In this document: positions 8,373 through 17,109 of the stretch, one piece after another | How the letters are laid out: every line of letters begins with the position of its first letter | How positions within the stretch are numbered: the stretch's first letter is position 1 | Assembly (NCBI GenBank): GCA_965228775.1 | Contig: OZ245840.1 | Coordinates: 5,084,001-5,148,000 of the forward strand | From: JANQMY01 sp965228775 | GTDB lineage: Bacteria; Pseudomonadota; Alphaproteobacteria; JANQMY01 | Reading direction: 5' to 3' | Length of the DNA stretch: 64,000 nucleotides | The notes under the pieces: model-generated | What the model was told of the DNA's origin: nothing | The model's input: the letters and a program-made list of their open reading frames with translations, nothing else | The model's database searches: none | Translations under genes and position numbers: made by a program

Positions 8373-9176
8373 ATGGCAAAATACGTAACGAACATTGCAT
8401 TATCAGCAACCCTCGCCGCTGTCTTGTGTGCCGGGGCGGCTTTTCAGGCGGGACAAAGCTGGCAGGCCCAGGCGCAAGGCGGCCCGACAGATATCAATGG
8501 CATCTTTATTGACCCCAATGGCAATGTCGGGGTTGGGACCAACACGCCCACGTCCGATTTGCATGTGCGCGGAAACGTAATGACCGAAGGCCAACTTAAG
8601 GGCCAAGGACATGGGGGGCGGTACAACGGGTCGGTGGTGTTTGGCGCGGCCAACACGCTTGGTAACCCCGCATCGATGCTTGTGGTTTTCGACGAGGCTA
8701 ATTTCGGCAAAACGCCTCAAGCGATCCAGATTATGAATCCCGATGCGGGGGTTTTCAAAACGTTTGTGATTGATCACCCAACGGATGAAAGCCGTTATCT
8801 TCTTCATGCCACGTTGGAAGGCCCAGAGGGGGCGGTCTATTACCGGGGCAGCGGGCAGCTGGTGGAGGGCCGTGCGGAAGTGAAGTTGCCGTCTTACTTC
8901 GAAGCGCTCACGAAACCGGAAGACCGGACCATCCAACTTACCAATGTGGATGGTTTCGACCGGATCGCCGTGGCGCTGACTGATGGAAACCGCATCAAGG
9001 CCGGCACGTTTGTTGTTGCGTCGGACAATCCGGACTCCACGCAAAAGTTCGATTGGGAAGTGAAGGCCGTGCGCAAGGACAAGCCCGATCTGGAGGTTGA
9101 GCCTTTGCGGTCCCACATGGCCGTTTCCGGATTTGGTCCCTACAAAATCGGGATGAAACAAACCTCCCAGCAATAG
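8373..9176 (+). CDS. Secreted protein of unknown function, second in Hint operon
   Basis: 267 residues with a cleavable signal peptide (hydrophobic ALSATLAAVLCAGAAF, likely cleavage after AQAQ about residue 34). Directly after it comes GIFIDPNGNVGVGTNTPTSD then LHVRGNV, the repeat-like motif seen at the start of tail-fibre-like and autotransported surface proteins (N-V-G-I-G-T-x-x-P-x-x-x-L-x-V). The rest is predicted beta-rich (HATLEGPEGAVYYRGSGQLV) and recalls surface-displayed or fibre domains. I cannot assign a function. It is encoded eight bases after the Hint lipoprotein and nine bases before the nuclease-like lipoprotein, so all three products should be made and exported together. Confidence 0.65.
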   Translation: MAKYVTNIALSATLAAVLCAGAAFQAGQSWQAQAQGGPTDINGIFIDPNGNVGVGTNTPTSDLHVRGNVMTEGQLKGQGHGGRYNGSVVFGAANTLGNPASMLVVFDEANFGKTPQAIQIMNPDAGVFKTFVIDHPTDESRYLLHATLEGPEGAVYYRGSGQLVEGRAEVKLPSYFEALTKPEDRTIQLTNVDGFDRIAVALTDGNRIKAGTFVVASDNPDSTQKFDWEVKAVRKDKPDLEVEPLRSHMAVSGFGPYKIGMKQTSQQ

Positions 9177-9185
9177 AGGTGCCGT

Positions 9186-11897
9186 ATGGCCCGACAGACT
9201 CGCATTCGCGCCGTTGCCACCATTTCGCTGATCGCGGTGGCGCTTGGCAGCTGTCAGTTCTTACCTCAGCGGCCGTCACCGGACGCTGAACCGGAGCCCT
9301 CCCCCCAGGCGGCGGTGATCGTACCAGAGGTCGCGGCCAAAGATGATCCCTGGTCGATCACCGTCGCTAGTTGGAATGTGCTCAACTTCGGAAACCGGAA
9401 AGCGGGGTTGGCTCCTTATCCGGCCAAACCGAATTTGCTTCAGCAAATGGCGTCGATCGTCATGCGGTACAAAATCGTTGTCCTGCAAGAGATCTTGAAT
9501 GGGGGGAATAGCGTTACCCAGGGCTTGGCCCCTTTGCTGGCGGGTGCCGGTTATCAATGTCAAAACATTTCCGCGCCTGCGGGGCGGGCCGGACGGCGAG
9601 AGAACTATTCGGTTTGCTACAATACAGATCGCCTGGTGCTCACGGGCACATTCGACTATTTGGGACATCCGTATACGGCGGTAAATGGAACGCAGCAGAC
9701 GGCCCAGCAAGTGTGGATGCGCCCACCTGCGCTTGCGAGTTTCCGTTATCAGAAACCAGACAACACATATTTTTCCTTTGACATCACGACCATTCACACC
9801 AAACCGCAATACAGCCGCGGCGGCCGCCCCGCGGGCACACCGGCAAATGCACCCAAATTTGCAAGTGTGCGGAACGAACTGCAATCGACAGAGACAAACT
9901 TCCAGGCGGTCAATCCAAACCGGATAATGATCGGCGATCTCAATGCGGACTGTGTCTATTATCAGCCGCGCTTCCGGGGTAACGAATTCAACGGATGGCT
10001 ATGGACATTCGCCGACGGCACCAAGACGAATACGGCGCAATCATCCAGTTGCGCCTATGACCGCGTCATTCTTAATCAATCGATCCAGCAATTTTATCAG
10101 TTCGGCGGGGTGGACCGGCACGGCATCAATCTGCGCATTGATGGGCGGCGCGTCTCGGACCACTATCTGGTCTGGGCCCAGTTCGGTGGCGGCAAGAAAA
10201 AGGCGAAGCGCCAGGTTTTGTCAGTCAGTGCGCGCGCGGGCATTAAAAAACAACGGCGTCTGCAAGTGCGCCGTCAGATCTTCCTCAAAGGCTTGAACTT
10301 GGCCCGGCCCATCGCAGGTCAGCAGCCCAAGCTCTACATCACGAAATACGTCAAAACGCGCAATTTCGACGGTTATGGTTCCTATCCGCTGACCGATGTG
10401 CGCGGCGCGCCAACGCCGGTTCAGATTACGGCGTCGGGTGATTTTCAAACGCCGGTTGAATGGACCGCTGAGGAAGTGGGCGTCTACAACACGATCCTGG
10501 ATATGAATGGAGACGGCGTGTTCAGGGCGTCTGATGGGGACGTGGCGAACAATAACAACGAGGCGGACATCATCGTTGTTAAACCCAGCACCATGCACAG
10601 CCAGCTTGCGTCTCTCGACGATAACGGTAATACACGTGAATTGTTCGACGCGGACCGGGCACAGAATGTTTATGCCTTGGGCAGAAACCTGCCTGCTCTG
10701 GCGAATGCCAATCTCTATGTGGTGGCGAAACAATTATTGCCGGCCAGTTTCACAACGTGGCAGGCCATGAAAGCGGCAGGCACGCTGAACCTGCCGTCGG
10801 TTGCCGTGCCGGTTTCATCGACTGCAAACAGCATTATCTTAGGAAGTGTGGGCCGCAACGGCGCCGGTGCCCGAGAGGGCGTTTCGGTGCCGCTCTATCA
10901 GAACGTTACCACTGATGAAGAAGGCGGCCTTTTCGTCAGCGCCTGGACGAATCCGGCCTTTCTGTTCAATGGCGCGGTCTATCCATCGACGCCTCAGTCC
11001 TTCAATGTCCCCGACAGTGTTGAGGCCAAATTGCCGGAGGTGGAGCCCGGCGTGGAATGGGATCTGTGTGACGATATCCATGTCACGCAGTTTCCCGGCA
11101 TCGCGCAAGCCTGCCGCGCGCCCACACAGACCTCTCATCGGCTAGATACGGTGTTGAGCGGTTCCACCTTCCCGGCACATTACGGAACGTCGTTCAACCT
11201 TGTTCTGGACATGAACCAAAATGGTATCTTCGACGGTCCCGATGTTGTCGATACCTATGATATCGGCGACATGAGCACATATTTTTCGACGCCCGCGCAT
11301 CAGGATTTGGGGCCCTATGCAAATGGCTCTCCGGCCGTGGGCGAGTTTAAGGAATATCTAAACGCCCATCTTAATCTGAATGCGGAGCTTCCCATCACCA
11401 ATACATATGATACAGAAACGAAGCAGGTGTCATTCCGCTACAACTGTTCAGATGTGCTCGACCGTACATTCTTCTACGATCATCTTTATCCCTCCGCGGA
11501 GGTCGGATTTCGCATTCACAACAATCAGATTTATGTGAATGAAGTCCATGCGGACAACACCTATGCGCATTCGAACAGTGTTTATTTCAATCACGTGGAC
11601 GCGGATATTGGCAAAGCCTGCTGGACCATGAGCGATGAGGCGACTTATGACGGCCTTAAAGCGACCAACAACACAAAGGTGACGACGGTGGCGGAGCATC
11701 ACCATGCGGTTAACAGTATTACCTTCCAGTCCAACAGTTCGGTCTGCATGGTCGGCAAGGAGCATATCGTCTTGCAAGCGGCCGCAACCGGCGCTTTGGC
11801 TGGAGCTTTAATAGGCCCTGAAGGATCGGCTATTGGCGGATTTATTGGATTGATCGTTGGCGCGGGCGAAGCGGCCATCGCGAATTTGAGGTGCTGA
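9186..11897 (+). CDS. Large lipoprotein with endonuclease/exonuclease/phosphatase domain and Ca-loop repeats
   Basis: 903 residues. The signal peptide ends in lipobox ALGSC. Residues about 55-335 carry EEP (DNase I-like) motifs in order: SWNVLNFG, VVLQEI (catalytic Glu), TIHTKP, MIGDLNADC (D-x-N) and RVSDHYLVW (SDH). A Lys/Arg-rich linker follows (KKKAKRQ, KKQRRLQVRRQ, about 338-365). Two Asp-rich loops, LDMNGDGVFRASDGD (about 438) and LDMNQNGIFDGPD (about 676), resemble EF-hand/dockerin calcium loops. The C-terminus has a glycine-zipper hydrophobic stretch (ALAGALIGPEGSAIGGFIGL) of the type that inserts in membranes. EEP enzymes cut DNA, sphingomyelin or phosphoinositides; the substrate is unknown. 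It is third in the operon. Confidence 0.75.
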   Translation: MARQTRIRAVATISLIAVALGSCQFLPQRPSPDAEPEPSPQAAVIVPEVAAKDDPWSITVASWNVLNFGNRKAGLAPYPAKPNLLQQMASIVMRYKIVVLQEILNGGNSVTQGLAPLLAGAGYQCQNISAPAGRAGRRENYSVCYNTDRLVLTGTFDYLGHPYTAVNGTQQTAQQVWMRPPALASFRYQKPDNTYFSFDITTIHTKPQYSRGGRPAGTPANAPKFASVRNELQSTETNFQAVNPNRIMIGDLNADCVYYQPRFRGNEFNGWLWTFADGTKTNTAQSSSCAYDRVILNQSIQQFYQFGGVDRHGINLRIDGRRVSDHYLVWAQFGGGKKKAKRQVLSVSARAGIKKQRRLQVRRQIFLKGLNLARPIAGQQPKLYITKYVKTRNFDGYGSYPLTDVRGAPTPVQITASGDFQTPVEWTAEEVGVYNTILDMNGDGVFRASDGDVANNNNEADIIVVKPSTMHSQLASLDDNGNTRELFDADRAQNVYALGRNLPALANANLYVVAKQLLPASFTTWQAMKAAGTLNLPSVAVPVSSTANSIILGSVGRNGAGAREGVSVPLYQNVTTDEEGGLFVSAWTNPAFLFNGAVYPSTPQSFNVPDSVEAKLPEVEPGVEWDLCDDIHVTQFPGIAQACRAPTQTSHRLDTVLSGSTFPAHYGTSFNLVLDMNQNGIFDGPDVVDTYDIGDMSTYFSTPAHQDLGPYANGSPAVGEFKEYLNAHLNLNAELPITNTYDTETKQVSFRYNCSDVLDRTFFYDHLYPSAEVGFRIHNNQIYVNEVHADNTYAHSNSVYFNHVDADIGKACWTMSDEATYDGLKATNNTKVTTVAEHHHAVNSITFQSNSSVCMVGKEHIVLQAAATGALAGALIGPEGSAIGGFIGLIVGAGEAAIANLRC

Positions 11898-11902
11898 CGG
11901 TT

Positions 11903-11917
11903 ACGTCACCGTGACGT
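11903..11917. repeat. Short perfect inverted repeat between convergent genes
   Basis: ACGTCA-CCG-TGACGT lies six bases after the stop of the nuclease-like gene and before the convergent ThiS/MoaD-like gene. It could be a weak terminator stem or a protein binding site; no T-run follows. Confidence 0.35.
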
Positions 11918-11935
11918 TCACTGGGCTTATGAAGC

Positions 11936-12184
11936 TCAGCCCCCCTTAAGCTTCGGCAGGAAGCATACTTCTGACTGCGGTTCGAGGGGTTCCATAAACG
12001 GGTCTTGGATCATTTCACCGTCTATGGAGACGAACATGTGCTCGTCCAGAAAAGCGCGCAAGCCCTCATATCTCGCGTCAATCGCTCGCATGAGGGCGCG
12101 CATATTGTCCGCTTCCAGATCAAATTCTTTGACTTGATCTGTGAAGCGGTTGGCAACCTCGCTGGACAAGACAACGCGGGGCAT
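11936..12184 (-). CDS. ThiS/MoaD-family small beta-grasp protein
   Basis: 82 residues ending in LPKLKGG. The size, the beta-grasp-like pattern (VVLSSEVANRF, FVSIDGEMI, EVCFLPKLKGG) and the C-terminal Gly-Gly identify it as a ThiS/MoaD-like sulfur carrier or ubiquitin-like protein. MoaD donates sulfur to molybdopterin after thiocarboxylation by MoeB; other family members serve in special sulfur insertions. It lies downstream of a molybdenum hydroxylase operon on the same strand, which suggests a cofactor-related role, but a terminator-like hairpin separates them. Assignment to MoaD itself is not supported; no MoaE or MoeB is nearby. Confidence 0.72.
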   Translation of the reverse strand: MPRVVLSSEVANRFTDQVKEFDLEADNMRALMRAIDARYEGLRAFLDEHMFVSIDGEMIQDPFMEPLEPQSEVCFLPKLKGG

Positions 12185-12212
12185 TGTTAAGCCATAGAGT
12201 CGTAAGGCGGGA

Positions 12213-12237
12213 CAAAAAGGGCTCTGACCCCTTTTTG
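12213..12237. terminator. Hairpin with A/T tracts, terminator-like in both directions
   Basis: CAAAAAGGG (12213-12221), a seven-base loop, then CCCTTTTTG (12229-12237) form a perfect nine-base stem whose ends are A and T runs. It lies in the 67-base gap after the stop of the molybdenum hydroxylase large subunit and before the ThiS/MoaD-like gene, both on the minus strand. It probably ends or attenuates the hydroxylase transcript. Confidence 0.55.
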
Positions 12238-12251
12238 CTCCATCCTATCCA

Positions 12252-14510
12252 TCACCCGTCAATCGCATCAAGAACGCGGGGCGGCGACAAGGGTAACTGT
12301 TCCATCCGTTTGCCCACCACATGGGAAACGGCACTGGCAACCGCCGCCAGGGGCGGCACAATCGGTACCTCACCCACGCCGCGCACCCCATAAGGATGGA
12401 ATGGGTTCGGCACTTCAATGATCTGTGTATCGATCATCGGTAAGTCCGAAGTCACCGGCATCCGATAATCCAAGAAGCCTGGGTTTTCCAAACAGCCTTT
12501 GTCGTCGAAGATATATTCTTCGTTCAGCGCCCATCCTACGCCTTGCGCCACGCCGCCTTGCATTTGGCCTTCCACATAGCTTGGGTGGATCGCCCGGCCC
12601 GCATCTTGGATCGCCGTGTAGCGCACCACGTCCACGCGGCCCGTGTCCTTGTCCACTTCCACATCGCAGATGTGTGTCGCGAAGCCAGGCCCGGCACCGC
12701 GTGCATTAATGGCGGCCGCGCCAGTGATCGTTCCGCCAAGCTTGGAAGATTGTGCGGCGATCTTCTCCAGCGTAAGGGGCTCGAAATCACCCACATTGCT
12801 GCTGGCCGGGTGAGCGGCGCCGTCATGCCACTCCACGCCTTCCACGTCCACTTCCCAGATCTGAGCGGCCCGTTCGCAAAGCTGCGTGACCACTTGCTTA
12901 GACGCATCGACAACGGCCATGCCAACGGCAAAGGTGACACGGCTGCCGCCGGTCAAGCCGCTATAGCCGATCGATGCCGTGTCGCCGATGGTGATGCGAA
13001 TGCGGTCTGGGTCGATGCCCAACACCTCGGCCGCCATCAGCACCATAGAAGCGCGTGACCCGCCAATGTCCGGGTTGGGCGACACCACGGTCACCGTGCC
13101 GTCGAAATTGACGTTTACATTGGCCGTAGATTCTCCGCCAATGTTGAACCAGAATCCGCACGCAATGGCACGCCCTTGGTTCGCCTCAAGTGGTGCCGAA
13201 TAATGTGGATGTGCCTTCGCGGCCTGGAGCGTTTCTTCAAAACCGATCCGCTTGAATTTGGCGCCGTAAAGCGCGCGCGTGCCTTCCTTGGCGGCGTTCT
13301 TGAGGCGCAGGTCGATGGGGTCCATCCCAATCTTTTCGGCCAGTTCGTCGAGCACGCTTTCAACGGCAAAGGCTGTCATGGGCGCACCCGGCGCCCGGTA
13401 GGCCGCGCATTTGGCCCGGTTACTGACAACGTCATATCCCACGACCTTGGCATTCTCGAGGTCGTAGCAGGCAAAGGCCGTCATGGCGCCAGCCGTGGCG
13501 GGCGATCCGGGGAAGGCACCCGCCTCATATTTGAGTTCAATCTCACCCGCTGTGATTTCCCCTGTGTTCCGTATGCCGATCTTGGCGCGGACGACGGTTC
13601 CGGATGTGGGACCGGAGCCACGGAACACTTCCTCCCGTGACATGACGGCACGCACGGGGCGTCCCGTTTTCCGCGAGAGCAGCAAAGCGACAGGTTCCAG
13701 ATAGATGGTTGTCTTCCCGCCAAAACCGCCGCCAATTTCCGCAGGCGTTACCTTAAGATTTGCTTGGTCGATGCCCAGCAATGTTGCGGTCATATCACGG
13801 ACAGCGAACTGGCCTTGGCTCGAACACCAGATGCGCGACTGTCCGTCTTCCGTCCATTCCGCAACGGCGGCGTGGGGCTCAATATAGCCTTGGTGAGTGG
13901 CCGCAGTTTTAAACGTGCGTTCAATCACCACATCGGCGTCGCCAAACCCTTTGTCGATGTCGCCTGTCGCAAATTCCAGACGCTGAGCAATGTTCGACGG
14001 CTTCTCGGGTTTAGGGTCTACATTCTTTGTGAAGAGATCATCATGCAGGACCGGTGCATCGGGCTTCATGGCCTCTTCCACATCAATCACATGAGGAAGT
14101 ACCTCATAGTCAACTTCAATAAGGCTGAGCGCCTCATTGGCAATCGATGCGCTTGTGGCCGCCACCGCCGCGACGGCATGCCCATCATAGAGCGCTTTCT
14201 CACGGGCCATCACATTACGGGAAAGGTCGGCAAAGTTTACCTGAGACTCGCCGGCTTCCGCCATGCCGCTGACTTCCGGAAAATCCTTCGCCGTGATCAC
14301 GGATAGAACGCCAGGCAAAGCCTCCGCCTTGCTGGTGTCGATCGATTTGATGCGCGCATGGGCGTGAGGGCTGCGCAAAATCTTGGCTTCCAACATGCCG
14401 GGCAAGCGCAGGTCTGCGCCGAAATTGGCCCGGCCCGTCACCTTGTCGACACCGTCCGGCCGAACGATGCGCTTCCCAATCCATTTGGTTTCGGTTTGTT
14501 CAGCACCCAT
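12252..14510 (-). CDS. Xanthine dehydrogenase/CoxL-family molybdopterin-binding large subunit
   Basis: 752 residues, normal length for the large subunit of molybdenum hydroxylases. Domain a/b hammerhead occupies about residues 20-130 (GRANFGADLRLPGMLEAKIL, SPHAHA) and the molybdopterin domains follow (GGGFGGKTTIYLEP, AYRAPGAPMTAFAVES, GGSRASMVLMAAEVLGID). The catalytic base Glu is visible in GVGEVPIVPP (about Glu714). It lacks the AYRCSFR active loop of true CO dehydrogenase, so it should hydroxylate an organic ring or aldehyde. No Tat signal is present, so it is cytoplasmic. It is last of three subunit genes, three bases after the 2Fe-2S subunit. The substrate is unknown. Confidence 0.92.
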   Translation of the reverse strand: MGAEQTETKWIGKRIVRPDGVDKVTGRANFGADLRLPGMLEAKILRSPHAHARIKSIDTSKAEALPGVLSVITAKDFPEVSGMAEAGESQVNFADLSRNVMAREKALYDGHAVAAVAATSASIANEALSLIEVDYEVLPHVIDVEEAMKPDAPVLHDDLFTKNVDPKPEKPSNIAQRLEFATGDIDKGFGDADVVIERTFKTAATHQGYIEPHAAVAEWTEDGQSRIWCSSQGQFAVRDMTATLLGIDQANLKVTPAEIGGGFGGKTTIYLEPVALLLSRKTGRPVRAVMSREEVFRGSGPTSGTVVRAKIGIRNTGEITAGEIELKYEAGAFPGSPATAGAMTAFACYDLENAKVVGYDVVSNRAKCAAYRAPGAPMTAFAVESVLDELAEKIGMDPIDLRLKNAAKEGTRALYGAKFKRIGFEETLQAAKAHPHYSAPLEANQGRAIACGFWFNIGGESTANVNVNFDGTVTVVSPNPDIGGSRASMVLMAAEVLGIDPDRIRITIGDTASIGYSGLTGGSRVTFAVGMAVVDASKQVVTQLCERAAQIWEVDVEGVEWHDGAAHPASSNVGDFEPLTLEKIAAQSSKLGGTITGAAAINARGAGPGFATHICDVEVDKDTGRVDVVRYTAIQDAGRAIHPSYVEGQMQGGVAQGVGWALNEEYIFDDKGCLENPGFLDYRMPVTSDLPMIDTQIIEVPNPFHPYGVRGVGEVPIVPPLAAVASAVSHVVGKRMEQLPLSPPRVLDAIDG

Positions 14511-14513
14511 GGC

Positions 14514-14990
14514 TCAAGCTCCTCTCATTTCCGCGGCAGCGTCCTGAACTGCGCGAACAATCTTGTCATATCCGGTGCACCGGCACAGATTACCGGCCAG
14601 CCAGAAACGAATTTCGGTCTCTGTCGGATCCGGGTTCTTGTCCAGCAACGCCTTGGCGGCCACCAAGAAGCCAGGCGTGCAAAAACCGCATTGAAGCGAC
14701 GCCTGCTCCAGGAACTGTTTTTGCAGCGGATGCAGTTCGTCGGCTTGAGCAAGACCTTCAATCGTTTCGATTTTGCGGTCTTGCGCTTCGGCACCCAGCA
14801 TCAAACAAGAGCAAACCACATTGCCGTCCACGATGACGCTGCAGGCGCCGCAGTCGCCTGTGGAACATCCTTCTTTCGTGCCCGTAAGCCCCAGCTCGTC
14901 GCGCAGAACATCCAAGAGTGTTTGCTGCGCTTCGCAGAGATATTCGACACTTTCTCCGTTAACGGAAGTAGTGATGTGTTGCTTCGCCAT
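14514..14990 (-). CDS. 2Fe-2S small subunit of molybdenum hydroxylase
   Basis: 158 residues. The plant-type ferredoxin cluster motif is KEGCSTGDCGACSVIVDG with a further Cys in VVCSCLMLG; the C-terminal all-helical cluster domain has CGFCTPGF and NLCRCTGYDKIV. These bind the two 2Fe-2S centres that pass electrons from the molybdenum site to FAD. The stop of the FAD-subunit gene lies two bases upstream and the large-subunit start three bases downstream, so the three subunits are translationally linked. Confidence 0.95.
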   Translation of the reverse strand: MAKQHITTSVNGESVEYLCEAQQTLLDVLRDELGLTGTKEGCSTGDCGACSVIVDGNVVCSCLMLGAEAQDRKIETIEGLAQADELHPLQKQFLEQASLQCGFCTPGFLVAAKALLDKNPDPTETEIRFWLAGNLCRCTGYDKIVRAVQDAAAEMRGA

Positions 14991-14992
14991 GG

Positions 14993-15859
14993 TTAAGCCT
15001 TTGCTCGTTCATATGCTTTCAGGGCAGCGCGCTTTGCCAGCACAGCGGCCACTTTTTTCCGGTACGCGACGGTGCCGCGTTTGTCATCGATGGGATTGCA
15101 GGCCGCACTGGCCGCAGCGCCCAATTTTTCAAGGGCGGCCTCATCAAGCTTACTGCCGACCAGCGCGGCGGCTCCGTCATCTACCACCACTTGGGTCGGC
15201 GCAACGGCGCCCAATGCCACGCGGGCCGAGGTGCATGTGCCGCTGTCATCCACTGTCAGGCAAACGCCCGCGCCCACAACAGCAATGTCCATCTCCGTAC
15301 GGGGGATCAAACGCAAATAAGCATCGCCCGAGTTGGCGGCTCGTTTGGGAAGCGTAAAGCTCACGACGAATTCATTGGCGGCAAGGCATGTCTGGCCGGG
15401 GGCCGTCACCACGTCTTCCACCGCAACGTCTCGTGTCCCGTTGGGCCCGGCGATCGTGCAGGTCGCGTTGGCGGCGATGAAGGCAGGCACGCAGTCGGCC
15501 GCAGGGGAGGCATTGCACAAGTTCCCACCGGGCGACGCGCGGCCCTGAATCTGTTGCGAACCAATCAGGTCCATGGCTTCCACAACGCCGGGGAAAGTTT
15601 TGCACAAGCCAGCATGGGCGCTCATTTCGGCGCCTGTCACGGCGGCCCCAATGACGAAGGCGTTATCTGTTTCCGAAATAGTACGCGTTTCATCGATGCG
15701 CTTAATGTCGACAATCTGCTGAGGGCTGACACGTCCCGTGCGCATCTGCACGAGAAGGTCCGTGCCACCGGCCAATATGTAAGCATCGCCCTTTGCAGCC
15801 CCCAGGGCTGCCACGGCGTCATTTACAGTGGTCGGTGCAACATAATCTACTGATGTCAT
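14993..15859 (-). CDS. FAD-binding medium subunit of molybdenum hydroxylase (CoxM-like)
   Basis: 288 residues. FAD-binding motifs are AGGTDLLVQMRTG near residue 32 and GGNLCNASPAADCVPAF near residue 110. The C-terminal domain of the CO dehydrogenase flavoprotein family ends in VAYRKKVAAVLAKRAAL. It provides the FAD site where electrons leave the enzyme. It is first of the three subunit genes, 36 bases downstream of an LLM flavoprotein on the same strand. Confidence 0.93.
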   Translation of the reverse strand: MTSVDYVAPTTVNDAVAALGAAKGDAYILAGGTDLLVQMRTGRVSPQQIVDIKRIDETRTISETDNAFVIGAAVTGAEMSAHAGLCKTFPGVVEAMDLIGSQQIQGRASPGGNLCNASPAADCVPAFIAANATCTIAGPNGTRDVAVEDVVTAPGQTCLAANEFVVSFTLPKRAANSGDAYLRLIPRTEMDIAVVGAGVCLTVDDSGTCTSARVALGAVAPTQVVVDDGAAALVGSKLDEAALEKLGAAASAACNPIDDKRGTVAYRKKVAAVLAKRAALKAYERAKA

Positions 15860-15895
15860 AAATTGTTCTTCCTGGTTCGTTTCGTATCTAGCTTA

Positions 15896-16726
15896 TCAGC
15901 GCGGGATCTGGTCCGTCACCTCTTTAAGTTTGTCCAGATGCTGTGCAGGGGTGAGTCCTCCCCCTAAAGTACGCAGGCACAGCTGGGACAGGCCCATGTC
16001 GCGCCAGCCTTTGACGCGATCCTGCCACTCGGCCTCGCGGGGGCCGACCACGGCAACACCAGCCTCTGTTCCGATTTCGCTGGGGTTTCGCCCAGCCTCT
16101 TTGGCGGCGGTGCCGATCCGGCCTTTTACGTCCGGAAATTCTTCCGGCGAGCACAGCACATACCAGCCATCCGCATACGTACCGATCCGCTTGATTACCG
16201 AAGCGCTCGGAACGGGAATGGCCCCAATCCAAATGGGGATCGGACGTTGGATGGGCAAGGGGTTCAAACCCAAACCATCGACTTTGTCCCACTTGCCGTC
16301 GAAGTCAACGGTTTCTTGCGTCCATAGCCGCTTGAGTAGCTCAAGCTGCTCGCTACAGCGGGCACCGCGTGTGGAGAAATCTTGGCCCAGCGCCTCATAT
16401 TCTTCTTTGCTGCCGCCCACGCCGACGCCCAGGACAAAACGACCGCCAGACAGCACATCGATACCGGCGGCTTGCTTCGCCACATGCAAAGTTTGACGCG
16501 CCGGTAAGGCAATCACAGATGGCACCAGACGAATTTTGTCGGTCTTTGCGGCAATAAAGGCCAGCATGGTCATGGAGTCATGCAAATGCCCGCCTTTTGG
16601 GCGTGATACCATGTCGGGCACGCGCAAATGCGTGTATCCCAATTCCTCCGCCAGCTGAGCAAATTTGACGATCGATGCAAGGTCGTCCTGCATTTCCCGG
16701 ACGGGAAGAGAGACACCTATTTTCAT
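15896..16726 (-). CDS. LLM-class flavin-dependent oxidoreductase (TIGR03619-like)
   Basis: 276 residues of the luciferase-like monooxygenase fold: IGVSLPVREMQDDLASIVKF at the start, then YTHLRVPDMVSRPKGG, IRLVPSVIALPARQTLHVAK and RFVLGVGVGGSKEEYEALG. These positions follow the F420-dependent TIGR03619 subgroup, but whether the flavin is FMN or F420 cannot be decided from the sequence. The family oxidises or reduces ring carbons and secondary alcohols. It sits between an ABM-domain gene and the molybdenum hydroxylase operon with short gaps of 15 and 36 bases. Confidence 0.85.
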   Translation of the reverse strand: MKIGVSLPVREMQDDLASIVKFAQLAEELGYTHLRVPDMVSRPKGGHLHDSMTMLAFIAAKTDKIRLVPSVIALPARQTLHVAKQAAGIDVLSGGRFVLGVGVGGSKEEYEALGQDFSTRGARCSEQLELLKRLWTQETVDFDGKWDKVDGLGLNPLPIQRPIPIWIGAIPVPSASVIKRIGTYADGWYVLCSPEEFPDVKGRIGTAAKEAGRNPSEIGTEAGVAVVGPREAEWQDRVKGWRDMGLSQLCLRTLGGGLTPAQHLDKLKEVTDQIPR

Positions 16727-16741
16727 GAATTCAGTCTCCCG

Positions 16742-17098
16742 CTATTTGAAGTGGCCGCCAAGATAGGAAAAGGTTTCCGGCTGGATGGCGGCGAAAGCCT
16801 CCAGGAGAGCGGGCGATGGGTTGCCGCACACATTGAACTTCTTCACCTTGCGCAGGGCTGCAAGCTCTTTCGCGAACTCAGCGTAGTTCTTGGCGTGGAA
16901 TAATACGGCATCTGAATTGGCGTAGTGTTCGACCACCCGCACCTCGGTGCCCGCCTCATTGAGATGCCAGCTATAGATCAGCGTGTCTTCCTCTGTCTTA
17001 GCGATATGCTCCACCAGCCGTCCAATGACGGCCTTTAGTTCTTCCAGTTTACCTGGAACCACTTCGGATTCCACAAACAGTGTAACAGAGTCTGACAT
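16742..17098 (-). CDS. ABM (antibiotic biosynthesis monooxygenase) domain protein
   Basis: 118 residues of ferredoxin-like fold: TLFVESEVVPGKLEELKAVI, EEDTLIYSWHLNEAGTEVRV and YANSDAVLFHAKNYAEF. The ABM family includes cofactor-free monooxygenases and quinone-modifying enzymes. In this run of oxidative genes it could act on a pathway intermediate or detoxify a quinone (inference). The gaps to the P450 gene upstream and the LLM gene downstream are 11 and 15 bases. Confidence 0.8.
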   Translation of the reverse strand: MSDSVTLFVESEVVPGKLEELKAVIGRLVEHIAKTEEDTLIYSWHLNEAGTEVRVVEHYANSDAVLFHAKNYAEFAKELAALRKVKKFNVCGNPSPALLEAFAAIQPETFSYLGGHFK

Positions 17099-17109
17099 GT
17101 CGTTTTTCC

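Noticed and set aside
8500..8580. Phage tail-fibre origin for the small secreted protein
   Set aside because: The NVGVG-TxTP motif also occurs in many bacterial surface proteins, and no other phage gene is nearby.
8403..9173. 256-codon minus-strand open frame opposite the secreted protein gene
   Set aside because: The plus-strand gene has a signal peptide, a short spacing to both neighbours and better codon use.
13000..14510. CO dehydrogenase (true CoxL)
   Set aside because: The active loop reads AYRAPGAP and not AYRCSFR, so it is a general molybdenum hydroxylase.
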